64,000 nucleotides of DNA from positions 62,001-126,000 of the forward strand of contig NZ_RZNF01000012.1 of NCBI RefSeq assembly GCF_003992725.1. Reading direction: 5' to 3'. The notes below the pieces were generated by a model. That model searched no databases. It was given only the letters and a program-made list of their open reading frames with translations, and was not told where the DNA came from. Below are positions 51,893 through 61,362 of this stretch, one piece after another; position 1 is the first letter of the stretch; the number at the start of each line of letters is the position of its first letter. The stretch is from Rhodomicrobium lacus. Its GTDB lineage: Bacteria > Pseudomonadota > Alphaproteobacteria > Rhizobiales > Rhodomicrobiaceae. The translations under genes were made by a program, and so were the position numbers.

Positions 51893-52436
51893 CGTAAGCC
51901 CCTTGCTGCAATATAGTGCATTTTATTTATATAATAAGTCAACTTTTTGATGTCCTGCCGCCTTGGCGGTTCACGCGAGGTCGCCTGATAACCCCCCCGC
52001 CGCCGCAAGCGAAAAGCCGCCGCTCGAATGCGCTGGAGGTTGCCGGGCGGTCGCTGTCGAGATCGCCTAAATGCACCTGCACAGCGCGGATGTGAGCATA
52101 AGCCCAAATCGGCGACGAGACACGCGCCGCCGATGACAACGGCAGTCCGCGTTCTCGATGAGTGGCTTGAACGTCAGCACCGCCACCCTGTCGCGGCCAC
52201 CTCGTCACGAGGCAGGCATGACGGTTAATAGCGCAGCCTTCGCTCTCGGCGTGCCGGGGTCGCACCCGCAGCTGCCATGATCAAAGCCGATCGCCAGCCG
52301 CGCGGCGGGCACAACTCCACAACGGTGCAGCAGGAGCCGCAGAGATTCAGCTCGAATCCGCACGAATACCCTACACACACGCGCGACAAGCAACTTCTCG
52401 GCCTCGCCCGCGAAAGAGTCTTGACTGTAAGCTGAA
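51893..52436. other. Promoter region of the sulfhydrylase-mar operon and gene-free stretch
   Basis: The first 60 bases (51900-51960) are conspicuously AT-rich against the GC-rich surroundings and hold the operon promoter. The remaining ~480 bases show no convincing coding frame and lie upstream of tRNA-Val on the opposite side. Confidence 0.45.
51907..51920. promoter_or_regulatory. 14-bp palindrome in the sulfhydrylase-mar promoter
   Basis: TGCA-N6-TGCA with internal TATA symmetry gives a 14-bp inverted repeat with one mismatched pair. It sits 15 bp before the ATG of the sulfhydrylase and overlaps the expected -10 region, downstream of a TTGACT (51942-51937 on the minus strand). It may be the site of the sulfur-responsive regulator. 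Confidence 0.45.
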
Positions 52437-52511
<75 letters not shown>

Positions 52512-52696
52512 GAACCGGTATGCGAAGCGTCTGGAACCGCGTTTCGGTCCCGCCCCGCCTTTGGAGCCGCTCTCATAGCACGCACGAAATCGCGCTTCAA
52601 GCGGACAATCGCCGGAACATGAGCTTGTCTTGCGACTTTTTCATACGGCCCTCGTCATTTCGGTCCGTCAGCACAGGAACCAACCGGAGGCATTTC

Positions 52697-52840
52697 ATGA
52701 ATGGCATTCCCTTGCAGCCCATTATCGCGATTCTCGCCGGCGTCCTTATCCTGCTCCGCCCCGCGCTCCTCAATTACGTCGTCGCTATCTATCTGATCCT
52801 TGTGGGTGTTTTGGGCCTCGTCGGCTCGCGACGCTTCTGA
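52697..52840 (+). CDS. Small DUF3096-like membrane protein
   Basis: This is a 47-residue protein, MNGIPLQPIIAILAGVLILL followed by RPALLNYVVAIYLILVGVLG and a short Arg-rich end. Two hydrophobic helices separated by RPALLNY match the DUF3096 family seen in many proteobacteria. It has GGAGG-like purines (CCGGAGG) before the ATG. The function is unknown. It lies ahead of the cytochrome bd genes in the same direction but is not tightly coupled. Confidence 0.75.
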   Translation: MNGIPLQPIIAILAGVLILLRPALLNYVVAIYLILVGVLGLVGSRRF

Positions 52841-52944
52841 CGTCACCGCCGCGCAGGGCGCGCGTGATTGCCTGACGCCGCCCGGCGGATGGAGACGCCG
52901 CGCGAGCGACGGTTTGCCGCTCGCCTCATCGCAGGAGACCATCG

Positions 52945-54351
52945 ATGGACTTCGGATTAGACGCGCTACTTCTGGCCCGCATCCAGTTCGCCTTCACGGT
53001 GACGTTTCACATCATCTTTCCGGCGTTCACCATCGGGCTGGCGTCCTACATCGCGACGCTCGAAGCCATCTGGTATTTTCGCGGCGACGACCGCTGTCAT
53101 CGCCTCGCGCGGTTCTGGACCAAGATCTTCGCGGTTTCCTTCGCGATGGGCGTCGTCTCCGGCCTGCCGATGTCCTACCAGTTCGGCACGAACTGGAGCC
53201 GCTTTTCGGTGGCGACGGGCAATGTCATAGGTCCGCTCCTCGGCTATGAGGTGATGACGGCCTTCTTCCTCGAAGCGACGTTTCTCGGCATCATGCTGTT
53301 CGGCTGGAACCGGGTGCCGAAGGGCCTGCACTTCTTCGCCAGTTGCATGGTCGCCTTCGGCACGCTGCTGTCGGCATTCTGGATCTTGTCGGCCAATAGC
53401 TGGATGCAGTATCCCACCGGCCATGAGGTGCGCGACGGCATCGTCGTGCCGGTGGACTGGCTCGCGGTGATCTTCAACCCGACCTTCCCGCATCGCTTCG
53501 CGCATATGGTAACGGCGGCCTACATCACGACCGCAATCGTCGTGCTCTCGGTCGGCGCGCGCTACTGGCTTCAGAACCGCTATGCCGACGAAAGCCGCGT
53601 CATGGTGCGCATGGCGCTCGCGATGATTCTGGTTCTCGCGCCGCTGCAAGCCTTCATCGGCGACCAGCACGGCCTCAAGACGGCGCAATACCAGCCCGCG
53701 AAGCTCGCCGCCATGGAAGCGCATTGGGACGGTGCGAAGCCTGCGAGCCTTGTGCTGTTCGCGCTGCCCAACGCGCGGACGGAATCGAACGACTACGAAA
53801 TCGCGGTCCCCAAACTCGGAAGCCTGATCATCACGCATGACTGGAACGGTCTCTTTCCGGGGCTGAAGGATTTCAAGCCGGAGGATCGCCCGCCGCTCTA
53901 CATGCCGTTCTTCGGCTTCCGGCTGATGGTCGCCATCGGGCTCTGGTTCATCGCGCTGGCGGCCTTCGGCGGCTTCCTCTGGTGGCGCGGGCGGCTGTTC
54001 CAGAACCGAACTTTCATGCGCGCCGCGAAATTCTCCTGGCCGCTCGGCTTCGTCGCCGTGATCGCGGGCTGGATCACGACGGAAGTCGGCCGCCAGCCGT
54101 GGATCGCGACCGGCCTCGTCCGCACATCGGAGGGAGTTTCGCCGGTCGCGTCGGGCGCGGTGGGAACCTCGCTCATCCTTTTCTTCTTCGTCTACCTGAT
54201 CGTGTTCTCGGCGGGCATCGTCTACATCAACCGCCTGATCCACAAGGGCCCCGTGCTTCAGGCGCCGGAAGGGCTCGAAGAAGGCACGCCCGCGCGGCCT
54301 ATCTCCGCGGCGACGGAAACCGGGCGCGGCCCCGCTCTCGAAGGTAAATGA
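52945..54351 (+). CDS. cydA: Cytochrome bd-type ubiquinol oxidase subunit I (CioA-like)
   Basis: This is a 468-residue subunit with about nine helices that holds the haems and the quinol site. His22 in FTVTFHIIFPAFTIG matches the first haem ligand, and the HRFAHMVTAAY region gives the second. The conserved GWITTEVGRQPW lies near residue 374. It lacks the long Q-loop insertion of Escherichia coli CydA, so it belongs to the short-Q-loop, often cyanide-insensitive group. It allows respiration at low oxygen and may protect oxygen-sensitive enzymes. Confidence 0.93.
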   Translation: MDFGLDALLLARIQFAFTVTFHIIFPAFTIGLASYIATLEAIWYFRGDDRCHRLARFWTKIFAVSFAMGVVSGLPMSYQFGTNWSRFSVATGNVIGPLLGYEVMTAFFLEATFLGIMLFGWNRVPKGLHFFASCMVAFGTLLSAFWILSANSWMQYPTGHEVRDGIVVPVDWLAVIFNPTFPHRFAHMVTAAYITTAIVVLSVGARYWLQNRYADESRVMVRMALAMILVLAPLQAFIGDQHGLKTAQYQPAKLAAMEAHWDGAKPASLVLFALPNARTESNDYEIAVPKLGSLIITHDWNGLFPGLKDFKPEDRPPLYMPFFGFRLMVAIGLWFIALAAFGGFLWWRGRLFQNRTFMRAAKFSWPLGFVAVIAGWITTEVGRQPWIATGLVRTSEGVSPVASGAVGTSLILFFFVYLIVFSAGIVYINRLIHKGPVLQAPEGLEEGTPARPISAATETGRGPALEGK

Positions 54352-54363
54352 GGAGGTCGCCCC

Positions 54364-55377
54364 ATGGGTGAAATTGCGTATTGGCTGCCTCTCGTCTGGG
54401 CCGCGCTCATCGGCATCGCCATCGTCATGTATGTGCTGCTCGACGGATTCGACCTCGGCATCGGCCTGCTTTTCCTGTCCGGCGCAAGCGAGGAGGAGCG
54501 CGACCACATGATGAACGCCATCGCGCCCTACTGGGACGGCAACGAGACCTGGCTGGTGCTCGGCGGCGCGGGACTGCTCGTCGCTTTCCCCCTCGCCTAC
54601 GGCACGATCCTGCCCGCGCTGTATATTCCGATCGTCGTGATGCTGCTCGCGCTGGTCTTCCGGGGCGTCGCCTTCGAATTCCGCTTCGTGTCGAAGCCGC
54701 ATCACCACTGGTGGGACCGCGCGTTCGCGCTCGGCTCGACGGTGGCCACCTTCGCGCAAGGCGTGGTGCTCGGCGGGTTCATGCAGGGTATTACCATCCA
54801 GAACCGCGAATTCGCGGGCGGCACGTTCGACTGGCTCACGCCGTTCTCGCTCCTTTGCGGCGCGGGGCTGATGGCGGGCTATATATTGCTGGGCTCCGCG
54901 TGGCTGATGATGAAGACAGACGCCGATCTCGCCCGCCGGTCGCAGCGCCACGCGGAATGGGCGCTTTACGCGACGCTGTTTTTCGTGGCGACGGTGAGTC
55001 TCTGGACGCCGCTCATGTCCGACCACATCGCCGAACGCTGGTTTCGCGGCGAGCACATCGTCTGGCTCTGGCCGGTGCCGTTCCTGACCGCCGTGACCGC
55101 GCTCATCACCTATCACGGCGCGCGCAAGGGCTCGGGCCTGCAAACCTTCCTCGGCGGAATGGTGCTGTTTCTTCTCTGCTTCCTCGGGCTCGGAATCTCC
55201 GTCTTCCCCTATCTCGTCTTCCCGTCGATCACACTCTGGCAGGCGGCGGCCGTGCCGGAATCGCAGATCTTCTCGCTGATCGGCGCGCTCCTGTTCCTGC
55301 CGCTCGTGCTCGGCTACACCGCCTTCGTCTACTGGACCTTCCGGGGTAAGGTCACGGAGGGCGAAGGCTATCACTGA
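54364..55377 (+). CDS. cydB: Cytochrome bd-type ubiquinol oxidase subunit II (CioB-like)
   Basis: This is a 337-residue membrane partner of CydA with about eight helices. It has the family features LPLVWAALIGIAIVMYVLL, DGFDLGIGLLFL, APYWDGNETWLV and ITIQNREFAGGTFDWLTPF. The start follows AGGAGG (54351-54356) by 7 bp. It has a 12-bp gap to cydA. No CydX-like small subunit is seen downstream; the next gene is convergent and overlaps by 7 bp. Confidence 0.94.
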   Translation: MGEIAYWLPLVWAALIGIAIVMYVLLDGFDLGIGLLFLSGASEEERDHMMNAIAPYWDGNETWLVLGGAGLLVAFPLAYGTILPALYIPIVVMLLALVFRGVAFEFRFVSKPHHHWWDRAFALGSTVATFAQGVVLGGFMQGITIQNREFAGGTFDWLTPFSLLCGAGLMAGYILLGSAWLMMKTDADLARRSQRHAEWALYATLFFVATVSLWTPLMSDHIAERWFRGEHIVWLWPVPFLTAVTALITYHGARKGSGLQTFLGGMVLFLLCFLGLGISVFPYLVFPSITLWQAAAVPESQIFSLIGALLFLPLVLGYTAFVYWTFRGKVTEGEGYH

Positions 55378-55982
55378 GCCGCGATGATCTCGCCGACGGT
55401 CGCGATGCAGGCCTGACGGTCGCCCAGCCCTGCGAGTTCGGCTTCATGCAGCACCTTCGCTGGAACAACCTCGCCGCCCAACGGAAGGTCGCGGGTTGCG
55501 CAGGCATCGGCCGCCACCGTGATCTCATGGCCATGATCGAACGCCGCGCGAACCGTGGACGACACGCAATTGTGCGTCATGAAGCCCGCAATGACGATCT
55601 TTGCACCCGCACTGCCGACATGCTCGGCGAGGTTCGTCCCGTAAAACCCGTTCGCGAGCGTCTTCTCGACGACCGCTTCGCCCGGCAGCGGCGCAAGGTC
55701 GGGCATGAAAGCCCCACTTTCAGCCTCGCGGTCGAACGGGCTGCCCGCAGGCCCGCGATGGGCGATGTGCACGATCTTCGCGCCCGCGCGCCGCGCTTCG
55801 GCCAGCAGAACCCCCGCGCGCTCGACGGCCTCGTCGATGCCCGCGAGCCTGAGCGGCCCGGCACGATAGACGTTCTGCGCATCGATGAGGATCACGACGG
55901 CATCGGACAAACGCGGCGGCGTCGGTCTGAGGCCGGACAGGTCAAAGAGCGTGAGCGGCGCATCTGTGGCGGGCAACGGCAT
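55371..55982 (-). CDS. Isochorismatase-fold cysteine hydrolase
   Basis: This is a 203-residue soluble hydrolase. It has VILIDAQNVYRAGPLRL near residue 28 with the catalytic Asp, KTLANGFYGTNL with the catalytic lysine, and IAGFMTHNCVSSTVRAAFDH with the nucleophilic cysteine, so the Asp-Lys-Cys triad is intact. The substrate could be a nicotinamide-like amide or isochorismate. It is divergent from a LysR-type gene, its likely regulator. The ATG at 55982 is used rather than a start at 56000. Confidence 0.85.
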   Translation of the reverse strand: MPLPATDAPLTLFDLSGLRPTPPRLSDAVVILIDAQNVYRAGPLRLAGIDEAVERAGVLLAEARRAGAKIVHIAHRGPAGSPFDREAESGAFMPDLAPLPGEAVVEKTLANGFYGTNLAEHVGSAGAKIVIAGFMTHNCVSSTVRAAFDHGHEITVAADACATRDLPLGGEVVPAKVLHEAELAGLGDRQACIATVGEIIAAQ

Positions 55983-56066
55983 GACAAACCTCCTTTGCAA
56001 AGCCTCGGCTCATGATATTGCTCTTCAAAAATGCCGGAAATCCGCATTATTCGGAGTAGTATCTGC

Positions 56067-56933
56067 ATGGATGCAGAGCGTTGGGCCAATCTCGAAATCC
56101 TCACGCATATCGCCGGGCTCGGCACGTTGAGCGCGGCGGCGCGCGTCCTCGGCGTGAACCAGACCACCGTCGCCCGCCGGCTGAAGACGCTCGAACGGCG
56201 CATCGGCACGGCGCTTTTCGATCGCGTCGATGGCAGGCACATTCCGACCCCCGCGCTCGAAACCGCGCTCGGCAGACTTCGGGCGATGTCGGAGGAAGCC
56301 GCGCTCGCGGTCGCAGCCCTCAAGCGTGCGAAAGCGGAGGTTCAAGGCAATGTCCGCGTGACGAGCATCGGCTTCATCCTGGCCCGCGTGCTGGCCCCCT
56401 CCCTTGGCATCTTCGCGGCACGACACCCCGGCATCGTGCTCGACTTCGTCGCCGACGATCAGGCGCTGAGCTTTACGAGGCGCGAAGCCGACATCGCGCT
56501 GCGGTTCGGGCGAACAGCGGAGGATACAACCCTCGTCAGGAAAATCGGCGCGATCCGCTTCCGGCTCTACAGGCCCGCGCATCTCGCAAGCGGAGGCGAT
56601 CTCCCCGTCATCCGTTACGGCAACGCGCTCGCGCATGTGGCGGAGATGCAGGCGCTGGAGAAGGCGCGGCCGGCGGCGCGTGTCGCCTTCACCGCCAACA
56701 AGCTCGACATCGTGGCGGAAGCCGCGCTTTCGATGGGCGCGGAGGCGATGCTTCCCGAACGCTTCGCGTGCGACGATCCGCGTTTTGCCGTCGTTCTCGG
56801 CGAACCCGTCTTTGCGGACCGTCACGCCTGGCTTATGATCCATCCCGAAAGAGCACGCGTTCCGAGCGTTTCTTTCGCCGCCGCATGGGTTGAGGAAACG
56901 GTGCGCGACTGGGTGCGCTCTCGAAACGCTTGA
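56067..56933 (+). CDS. LysR-family transcriptional regulator
   Basis: This is a 288-residue regulator with an N-terminal winged helix (LEILTHIAGLGTLSAAARVL, VNQTTVARRLKTLERRIGTA) and a C-terminal sensor domain of two periplasmic-binding-like lobes. It is divergent from the isochorismatase-fold gene with 84 bp between starts, the typical LysR arrangement, so it probably regulates that gene. The ATG at 56067 is chosen over 56031. Confidence 0.88.
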   Translation: MDAERWANLEILTHIAGLGTLSAAARVLGVNQTTVARRLKTLERRIGTALFDRVDGRHIPTPALETALGRLRAMSEEAALAVAALKRAKAEVQGNVRVTSIGFILARVLAPSLGIFAARHPGIVLDFVADDQALSFTRREADIALRFGRTAEDTTLVRKIGAIRFRLYRPAHLASGGDLPVIRYGNALAHVAEMQALEKARPAARVAFTANKLDIVAEAALSMGAEAMLPERFACDDPRFAVVLGEPVFADRHAWLMIHPERARVPSVSFAAAWVEETVRDWVRSRNA

Positions 56934-57009
56934 ACTTCGCGGCACACCGTTTCACATATCGTGAGCGGGCGGTTACATCTGCGCCGCCGATCCCCGCTTT
57001 GGAGCACAC

Positions 57010-58173
57010 ATGTTCGCGGCACGGTTCAATCTTTTCACGCTTCTCGGCTTCCGCGTCGTCATCGATGTCACGTGGTTTTTTCTCGCCTTCTACCTCGTCG
57101 TGACCCTGGCAACGCGGTATTTCCCCGGCGTGGTGCCGCATCAGAACTCCTATCTGTACATGGCTATGGGCATAGCGGGTGGGGCGGGCCTTTTCATCTC
57201 GATCGTCCTGCACGAATTCGCCCATGCTTACGTGGCACGCCGCTTCGGCCTTCCCGTCGGCGACATCACGCTGTTCATCTTCGGCGGCGTCGCGGAGATA
57301 CGTCAGGAACCGAAAACCCCCCGCGCCGAGTTCTGGGTGGCGCTCATGGGCCCCGTGGCGAGCGTCGGCCTTGCAGCCCTGTTTTATGCCCTCATGGTTG
57401 AATCCGCGGCCGCACATCCCGCCGCGTCCGGCGTGTTCTCGTTTCTGGCGCTGGCGAATACGATGCTCGCGCTGTTCAACCTCGCGCCGGCGTTTCCGCT
57501 CGATGGCGGGCGCATCATGCGCTCGCTCATCTGGTGGCGGACAGGCAATCTGAGGCGCGCCACGCGTATCTCGGCGTCGTTCGGGTCGGTTTTCGGTGCT
57601 TTCCTCGTCGTGATCGGGCTGTTGCAGATCGTAAACGGCAACATGATGGGCGGCACGTGGCTGCTTCTCATCGGCCTGTTCGTCGCAGCAGCGGCTTCGC
57701 AGGCACGCGGCGTAAACAACGCGGCCGAGAACCTGCGCGGCGTCCACGTCGACGACCTTATGGAGCGCAGCCCTGTGACGGTCGCTCCCGACCTCACCGT
57801 CGAGCAGCTCGTCCGGGACACGATCTACCCGCACAACCGGAAATTCGTCGTCGTGACGGAAGGCGGCCGGGCTTTCGGCTTCATCGGCCCCGAGCAGATC
57901 AGGCGAGTGCCGGAGGCGGAGTGGCCCGAAACCTATGTGCGGGCGATCGCCGAGCCGTTCACCTTCGGCACCGTCGTCGCTCCGACGGCAACAGCCTTCG
58001 AAGCGCTGCGCAAGCTTCAGGCAAACAGCAGCCGCCATCTCGCCGTGCTCGAAGGGACGACGCTTCTCGGCACACTGTCCGAAACCGACTTCCTGAACTA
58101 CGTCACGCTGCGGGAAGAGCTGGCCCTGCCCAAGAAGGCAGCCGCGCCGGAACCTGCGACCACCGGCAATTGA
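57010..58173 (+). CDS. Site-2-protease-type membrane metalloprotease with CBS domains
   Basis: This is a 387-residue M50-family membrane protease. The zinc motif HEFAH lies at residues 68-72 (IVLHEFAHAYVARRFG), and the third ligand appears in AFPLDGGRIMRSLIWW. About six helices form residues 1-230. Two CBS domains follow to residue 365 (VDDLMERSPVTVAPDLTVEQ, LAVLEGTTLLGTLSETDFLN). It cleaves substrates inside the membrane, with the CBS pair sensing an adenine nucleotide. It is a RIP-type regulator whose target is unknown. Confidence 0.9.
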   Translation: MFAARFNLFTLLGFRVVIDVTWFFLAFYLVVTLATRYFPGVVPHQNSYLYMAMGIAGGAGLFISIVLHEFAHAYVARRFGLPVGDITLFIFGGVAEIRQEPKTPRAEFWVALMGPVASVGLAALFYALMVESAAAHPAASGVFSFLALANTMLALFNLAPAFPLDGGRIMRSLIWWRTGNLRRATRISASFGSVFGAFLVVIGLLQIVNGNMMGGTWLLLIGLFVAAAASQARGVNNAAENLRGVHVDDLMERSPVTVAPDLTVEQLVRDTIYPHNRKFVVVTEGGRAFGFIGPEQIRRVPEAEWPETYVRAIAEPFTFGTVVAPTATAFEALRKLQANSSRHLAVLEGTTLLGTLSETDFLNYVTLREELALPKKAAAPEPATTGN

Positions 58174-58265
58174 GTTCGAGCGAAGCCGATACCATAGTTC
58201 GCTCGAACCCGCTGTTCGCATCGGGCCAGCTCTGCTGCCGGGAGAAAGGCGCGACCGGCCGCCGA

Positions 58266-58625
58266 TCAGGCAGCCAGCATGCGATCCACCTCGCGCACCA
58301 GATCCTTCAGATGGATCGGCTTCGACAGGATGCGCGCCTTCTCGGGCGCTTCCTTGTAGTGTTGAAGCGCGACCGCGGCGAAGCCCGTTATGAACATGAT
58401 CTTCATTTCCGGGTCGAGTTCGGCACCGCGCTTGGCAAGCTCGATGCCATCCATCTCCGGCATGACGATATCCGTCAAAAGGAGCGTGACCCGCTTCTCC
58501 TTCAACCCCTCAAGCGCGTCCGCGCCGTTGTCGTAAGACACCACCTCATAGCCCGCGCGCTCCAGAGCCTTAGACAGGAAACGCCGCATCGAATCGTCAT
58601 CTTCCGCCAGCAATATCGTAAACAT
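58266..58625 (-). CDS. cpdR: CpdR-type single-domain response regulator
   Basis: This is a 119-residue receiver domain without an output domain. The acidic pocket is AEDDDS (residues 8-12), the phosphoacceptor is Asp52 (LLTDIVMPEMDG), the switch threonine/serine region is MFITGFAA and the lysine is Lys102 (LSKPIHLKD). The sequence follows CpdR of Alphaproteobacteria closely (VVSYDNGADALEGL). There, unphosphorylated CpdR directs ClpXP to cell-cycle proteins. A CtrA-like word lies 101 bp upstream. Confidence 0.92.
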   Translation of the reverse strand: MFTILLAEDDDSMRRFLSKALERAGYEVVSYDNGADALEGLKEKRVTLLLTDIVMPEMDGIELAKRGAELDPEMKIMFITGFAAVALQHYKEAPEKARILSKPIHLKDLVREVDRMLAA

Positions 58626-59190
58626 GGCACCCGTACTCGAAAATCAAGACGCATTCCGTTCGACCGTCACCGCAGCCGAACAGCTTTCAATCGACGTTTA
58701 TCTCATCTTGAGACAAATGCGATCCTCAACCTTGTCTTAACCTTACCAGAGTGCAAACGCCCGCTAGCCCCTTGGCTCCCCGAGGTTTTTCCGAACCTGA
58801 AGATCCATCCCCGGCGCCATATGGTAACCAATATGCGCAAACTCTGACGTCGTGTCCTCGCTCAAGCCGCGCACGCAGTCACCGGCGTTGCATCCCGGAC
58901 TCGGTCTTCGGCTAATTGGCCCAATGGGAACTCCATCGCTGGCAAACGGGGGGGAATCGGCGCAGAATCCTCCTCGCTTTCACGGCTGCGCCAGCGTGAT
59001 TCGAAGCTCGATTGGCGGCAGGCTCCCGAAAGCTCTCCGGGACAATTTATCCTGTTTTTACCGTGCGTTTACCTCATGTTTGCAGTTCGTCTGCTAGAGA
59101 GAGACGCATGCGCGTATCGTGTTGCGGTTCGGGATTTTCACTTCGACGTACGGCTCAGGGCCAAAAGGCGACGAGCGTGTTTCCATCGGT
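58626..59190. other. Intergenic region between cpdR and the Sel1 gene
   Basis: No convincing gene is seen. It contains divergent promoter space, a CtrA-like motif at 58726-58740, and a frame open from 59119 that could extend the Sel1 protein by 24 residues from a TTG start. Confidence 0.4.
58726..58740. promoter_or_regulatory. CtrA-like site upstream of cpdR
   Basis: TCAA-N7-TTAA differs by one base from the CtrA consensus TTAA-N7-TTAA. It is located 101 bp before the cpdR ATG. A single short match is weak evidence. Confidence 0.3.
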
Positions 59191-61362
59191 ATGGCGGGAC
59201 AGGACAACGTGAAAAAAGGCCGCTTGGAAAACGGCGACCTCGATGTCGAAAACACCCGCGACAGGCGCGCGGCGTGGGACGTCGTGCCCGATGGCGAGCG
59301 CAGTTCTCCGTTTCCCCGCATCGATCCCCCCCCGTCGCCCGCCGAGCGTTCTCCCAGTCAGGAGCAAACGCCTCCTTACGCGCTGTTCGACGACGACAGA
59401 GAGGCGGAATCGCAGCTTTACGCCTATCTCGAAAAGATGCGCGCGCCGCGGCCGAAGGGCTTTCCGCCGATGGACGAGCTGACATCGCGCCTCGGCGAGT
59501 TTTCGTTGCCCAACGTCGCCGAAGCCCCGCATTCAGAGCCGTTCGTGCGCACCGGTGAGACCGCCGCGCCGCGCCAGACAGCGGAACTCGCATGGTTTGA
59601 ACAGAAATTCTCCGAGCTTAAATCCGCCTTCGTACGGCAGGAAGTCGACAAGAGCGAAATCGTCTCCATCAACGAAAGGCTCGCGGAAATCATCGCGCGG
59701 GTCGATCGGCTTGCCGAGGCAATGCCCGGCGAGCAAACCATGGTCGCGGTCGAGACGAAACTTCAGGATCTCTCGCGCTCGCTCGACGCCACGCGCAAGC
59801 AGACGTCATCCGACGCGGAGCGCATCGCGCTTGCCGCAAAGGAAATTCTCGCGGCGACCGGCCGCGCCGAAGCAGCAAGGGATGGCTTTGAGACGGCCGC
59901 GCGGCACACTGTCAGGGAGCTTGGCCAGACGGTTGCCGTGGCCGCGTCGCGAGCCGCTGTCGTGACCGCCGAACACATCGCGGCGGCCCTTCACGAGACC
60001 GGCGATGTCGGCGGCATAGGCCGCGTTGAAAACGAACTTCGCGCGCTCAACGCCCAGTCCCGTGAAAGCGGCGAACGCACAGCCGCCGCGCTGGAACGCG
60101 TGCATGATACGCTCCGCCTGTTTCTAGAGCGCGATCAGTTGGGAGACCGGATCAACGCAGCCTTTACGCCGCCGGCTTCGACGCCAGCGCCGCCGCCTGC
60201 CCAGAAACGTCGGGCCGGTGTTCACATGCCCATCGCCTCGGGCGCTCCGGCCTATACGCGGCCGGACGCCGATTTCGGATCTGCGCCGACACAAAAGCCG
60301 CAGCTCGGCTCCATCACAAGCCGCCCGGCTACAGGGGCGAATGCGAATTTGTTGCGCCAACTCGAAGAGGCGGATCGGAGGCTGCAGGCGACCGGCCAAG
60401 AAGCAGGGGAACGGCAGCAACAAGGCGCCAAGGGTTCGCTTTTCTCCGACGACGACAAGACGTTGCCTCTGGTCGGACTGTCGATCGTCGCCATCGTGCT
60501 TCTGATCGCCAGCGCCGTTCTCTACTATCTTCACTATCAGGCAAAGCGACCCGCCTCGCAGATCCCGGGCGCCGCCCGGACCGGCATCGCGCAACTCGCA
60601 GCTCCCCAGGAGACGCAACCGCTGCTGGCGCCAAAGACAGCCGACGCAAACGCGCAGAATCGCGCCTCCTTGTCGAAATCGCCGACAACCACGCACTTCC
60701 TTCCCTCGCTTTTGTCCGCCTCGGATCAGGATGGCGAGCCGCTCAGGAACGAAGACCTGCAGGAGTTGACGAACGCAGCGAGCCGTGGCGACCGTGAAGC
60801 CCAGTTTCGGATCGCAAGCCGCTTTCTGAGGGAAGAAAACGGCCAGAGCGATCCCGCAGCGGCTTCCCGCTGGCTCGCGCGCGCGGCCGAACAGGGCCAC
60901 GCCGAATCGCAATTCGTCCTCGCTTCGCTGTATGAACGCGGTGCCGGCGTTCCGAAGAGTGAAGACCAGGCCGTGGGCCTCTATCGCCGTGCAGCCGCCG
61001 CCGGTCATGTGCGAGCCATGCACAACCTCGCCGTGCTGCTGACGGCACATGAAACGCCCGATGATTACAAGCAGGCGGCAGCGCTCTTTACCGCCGCTGG
61101 CCAAGCCGGATTGACCGACAGTCAGTTCAACCTGGCTTTGCTTTACGAACGTGGGCTCGGCGTCGCCAAGGATTATCAAAAGGCCTTCTTCTGGTATGAG
61201 GTCGCCTCGCGCGAGGGAGACAAGGAGGCGATCCGCGCTGCCGAACGCGTCAAGCATCTGCTTTCGGCGGCGGAGACGCAGGCCGCGCAGGAAAAAGCGG
61301 GGACTTGGCAGCCTTCGGTGCAGCAATGGCCGCGTGTGGCGAACGGCGCCGGGCGCAGCTGA
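59191..61362 (+). CDS. Membrane-anchored Sel1-repeat protein with coiled coil (PodJ-like)
   Basis: This protein has about 723 residues. Residues ~1-150 are Pro/Ser-rich and disordered. Residues ~155-340 are coiled coil (SEIVSINERLAEIIARVDRL and similar). One membrane helix near 430-455 (LPLVGLSIVAIVLLIASAVL) is followed by a periplasmic Pro-rich linker. At least four Sel1/TPR-like repeats come next (DREAQFRIASRFLREENG, QFVLASLYERGAGVPKSEDQ, QFNLALLYERGLGVAKDYQK). This layout is that of polar-organelle proteins such as PodJ. The ATG at 59191 is a best guess; a TTG at 59119 is possible. The cell-cycle role is inference. Confidence 0.82.
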   Translation: MAGQDNVKKGRLENGDLDVENTRDRRAAWDVVPDGERSSPFPRIDPPPSPAERSPSQEQTPPYALFDDDREAESQLYAYLEKMRAPRPKGFPPMDELTSRLGEFSLPNVAEAPHSEPFVRTGETAAPRQTAELAWFEQKFSELKSAFVRQEVDKSEIVSINERLAEIIARVDRLAEAMPGEQTMVAVETKLQDLSRSLDATRKQTSSDAERIALAAKEILAATGRAEAARDGFETAARHTVRELGQTVAVAASRAAVVTAEHIAAALHETGDVGGIGRVENELRALNAQSRESGERTAAALERVHDTLRLFLERDQLGDRINAAFTPPASTPAPPPAQKRRAGVHMPIASGAPAYTRPDADFGSAPTQKPQLGSITSRPATGANANLLRQLEEADRRLQATGQEAGERQQQGAKGSLFSDDDKTLPLVGLSIVAIVLLIASAVLYYLHYQAKRPASQIPGAARTGIAQLAAPQETQPLLAPKTADANAQNRASLSKSPTTTHFLPSLLSASDQDGEPLRNEDLQELTNAASRGDREAQFRIASRFLREENGQSDPAAASRWLARAAEQGHAESQFVLASLYERGAGVPKSEDQAVGLYRRAAAAGHVRAMHNLAVLLTAHETPDDYKQAAALFTAAGQAGLTDSQFNLALLYERGLGVAKDYQKAFFWYEVASREGDKEAIRAAERVKHLLSAAETQAAQEKAGTWQPSVQQWPRVANGAGRS

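Noticed and set aside
49976-51916. A 646-codon plus-strand frame opposite marD and the sulfhydrylase gene
   Set aside because: It is an antisense frame with Arg/Asp/Ala-rich composition. The minus-strand genes have clear motifs.
52966-55374. An 800-codon minus-strand frame opposite cydAB
   Set aside because: It is a mirror frame of the two oxidase genes with low-complexity charged composition.
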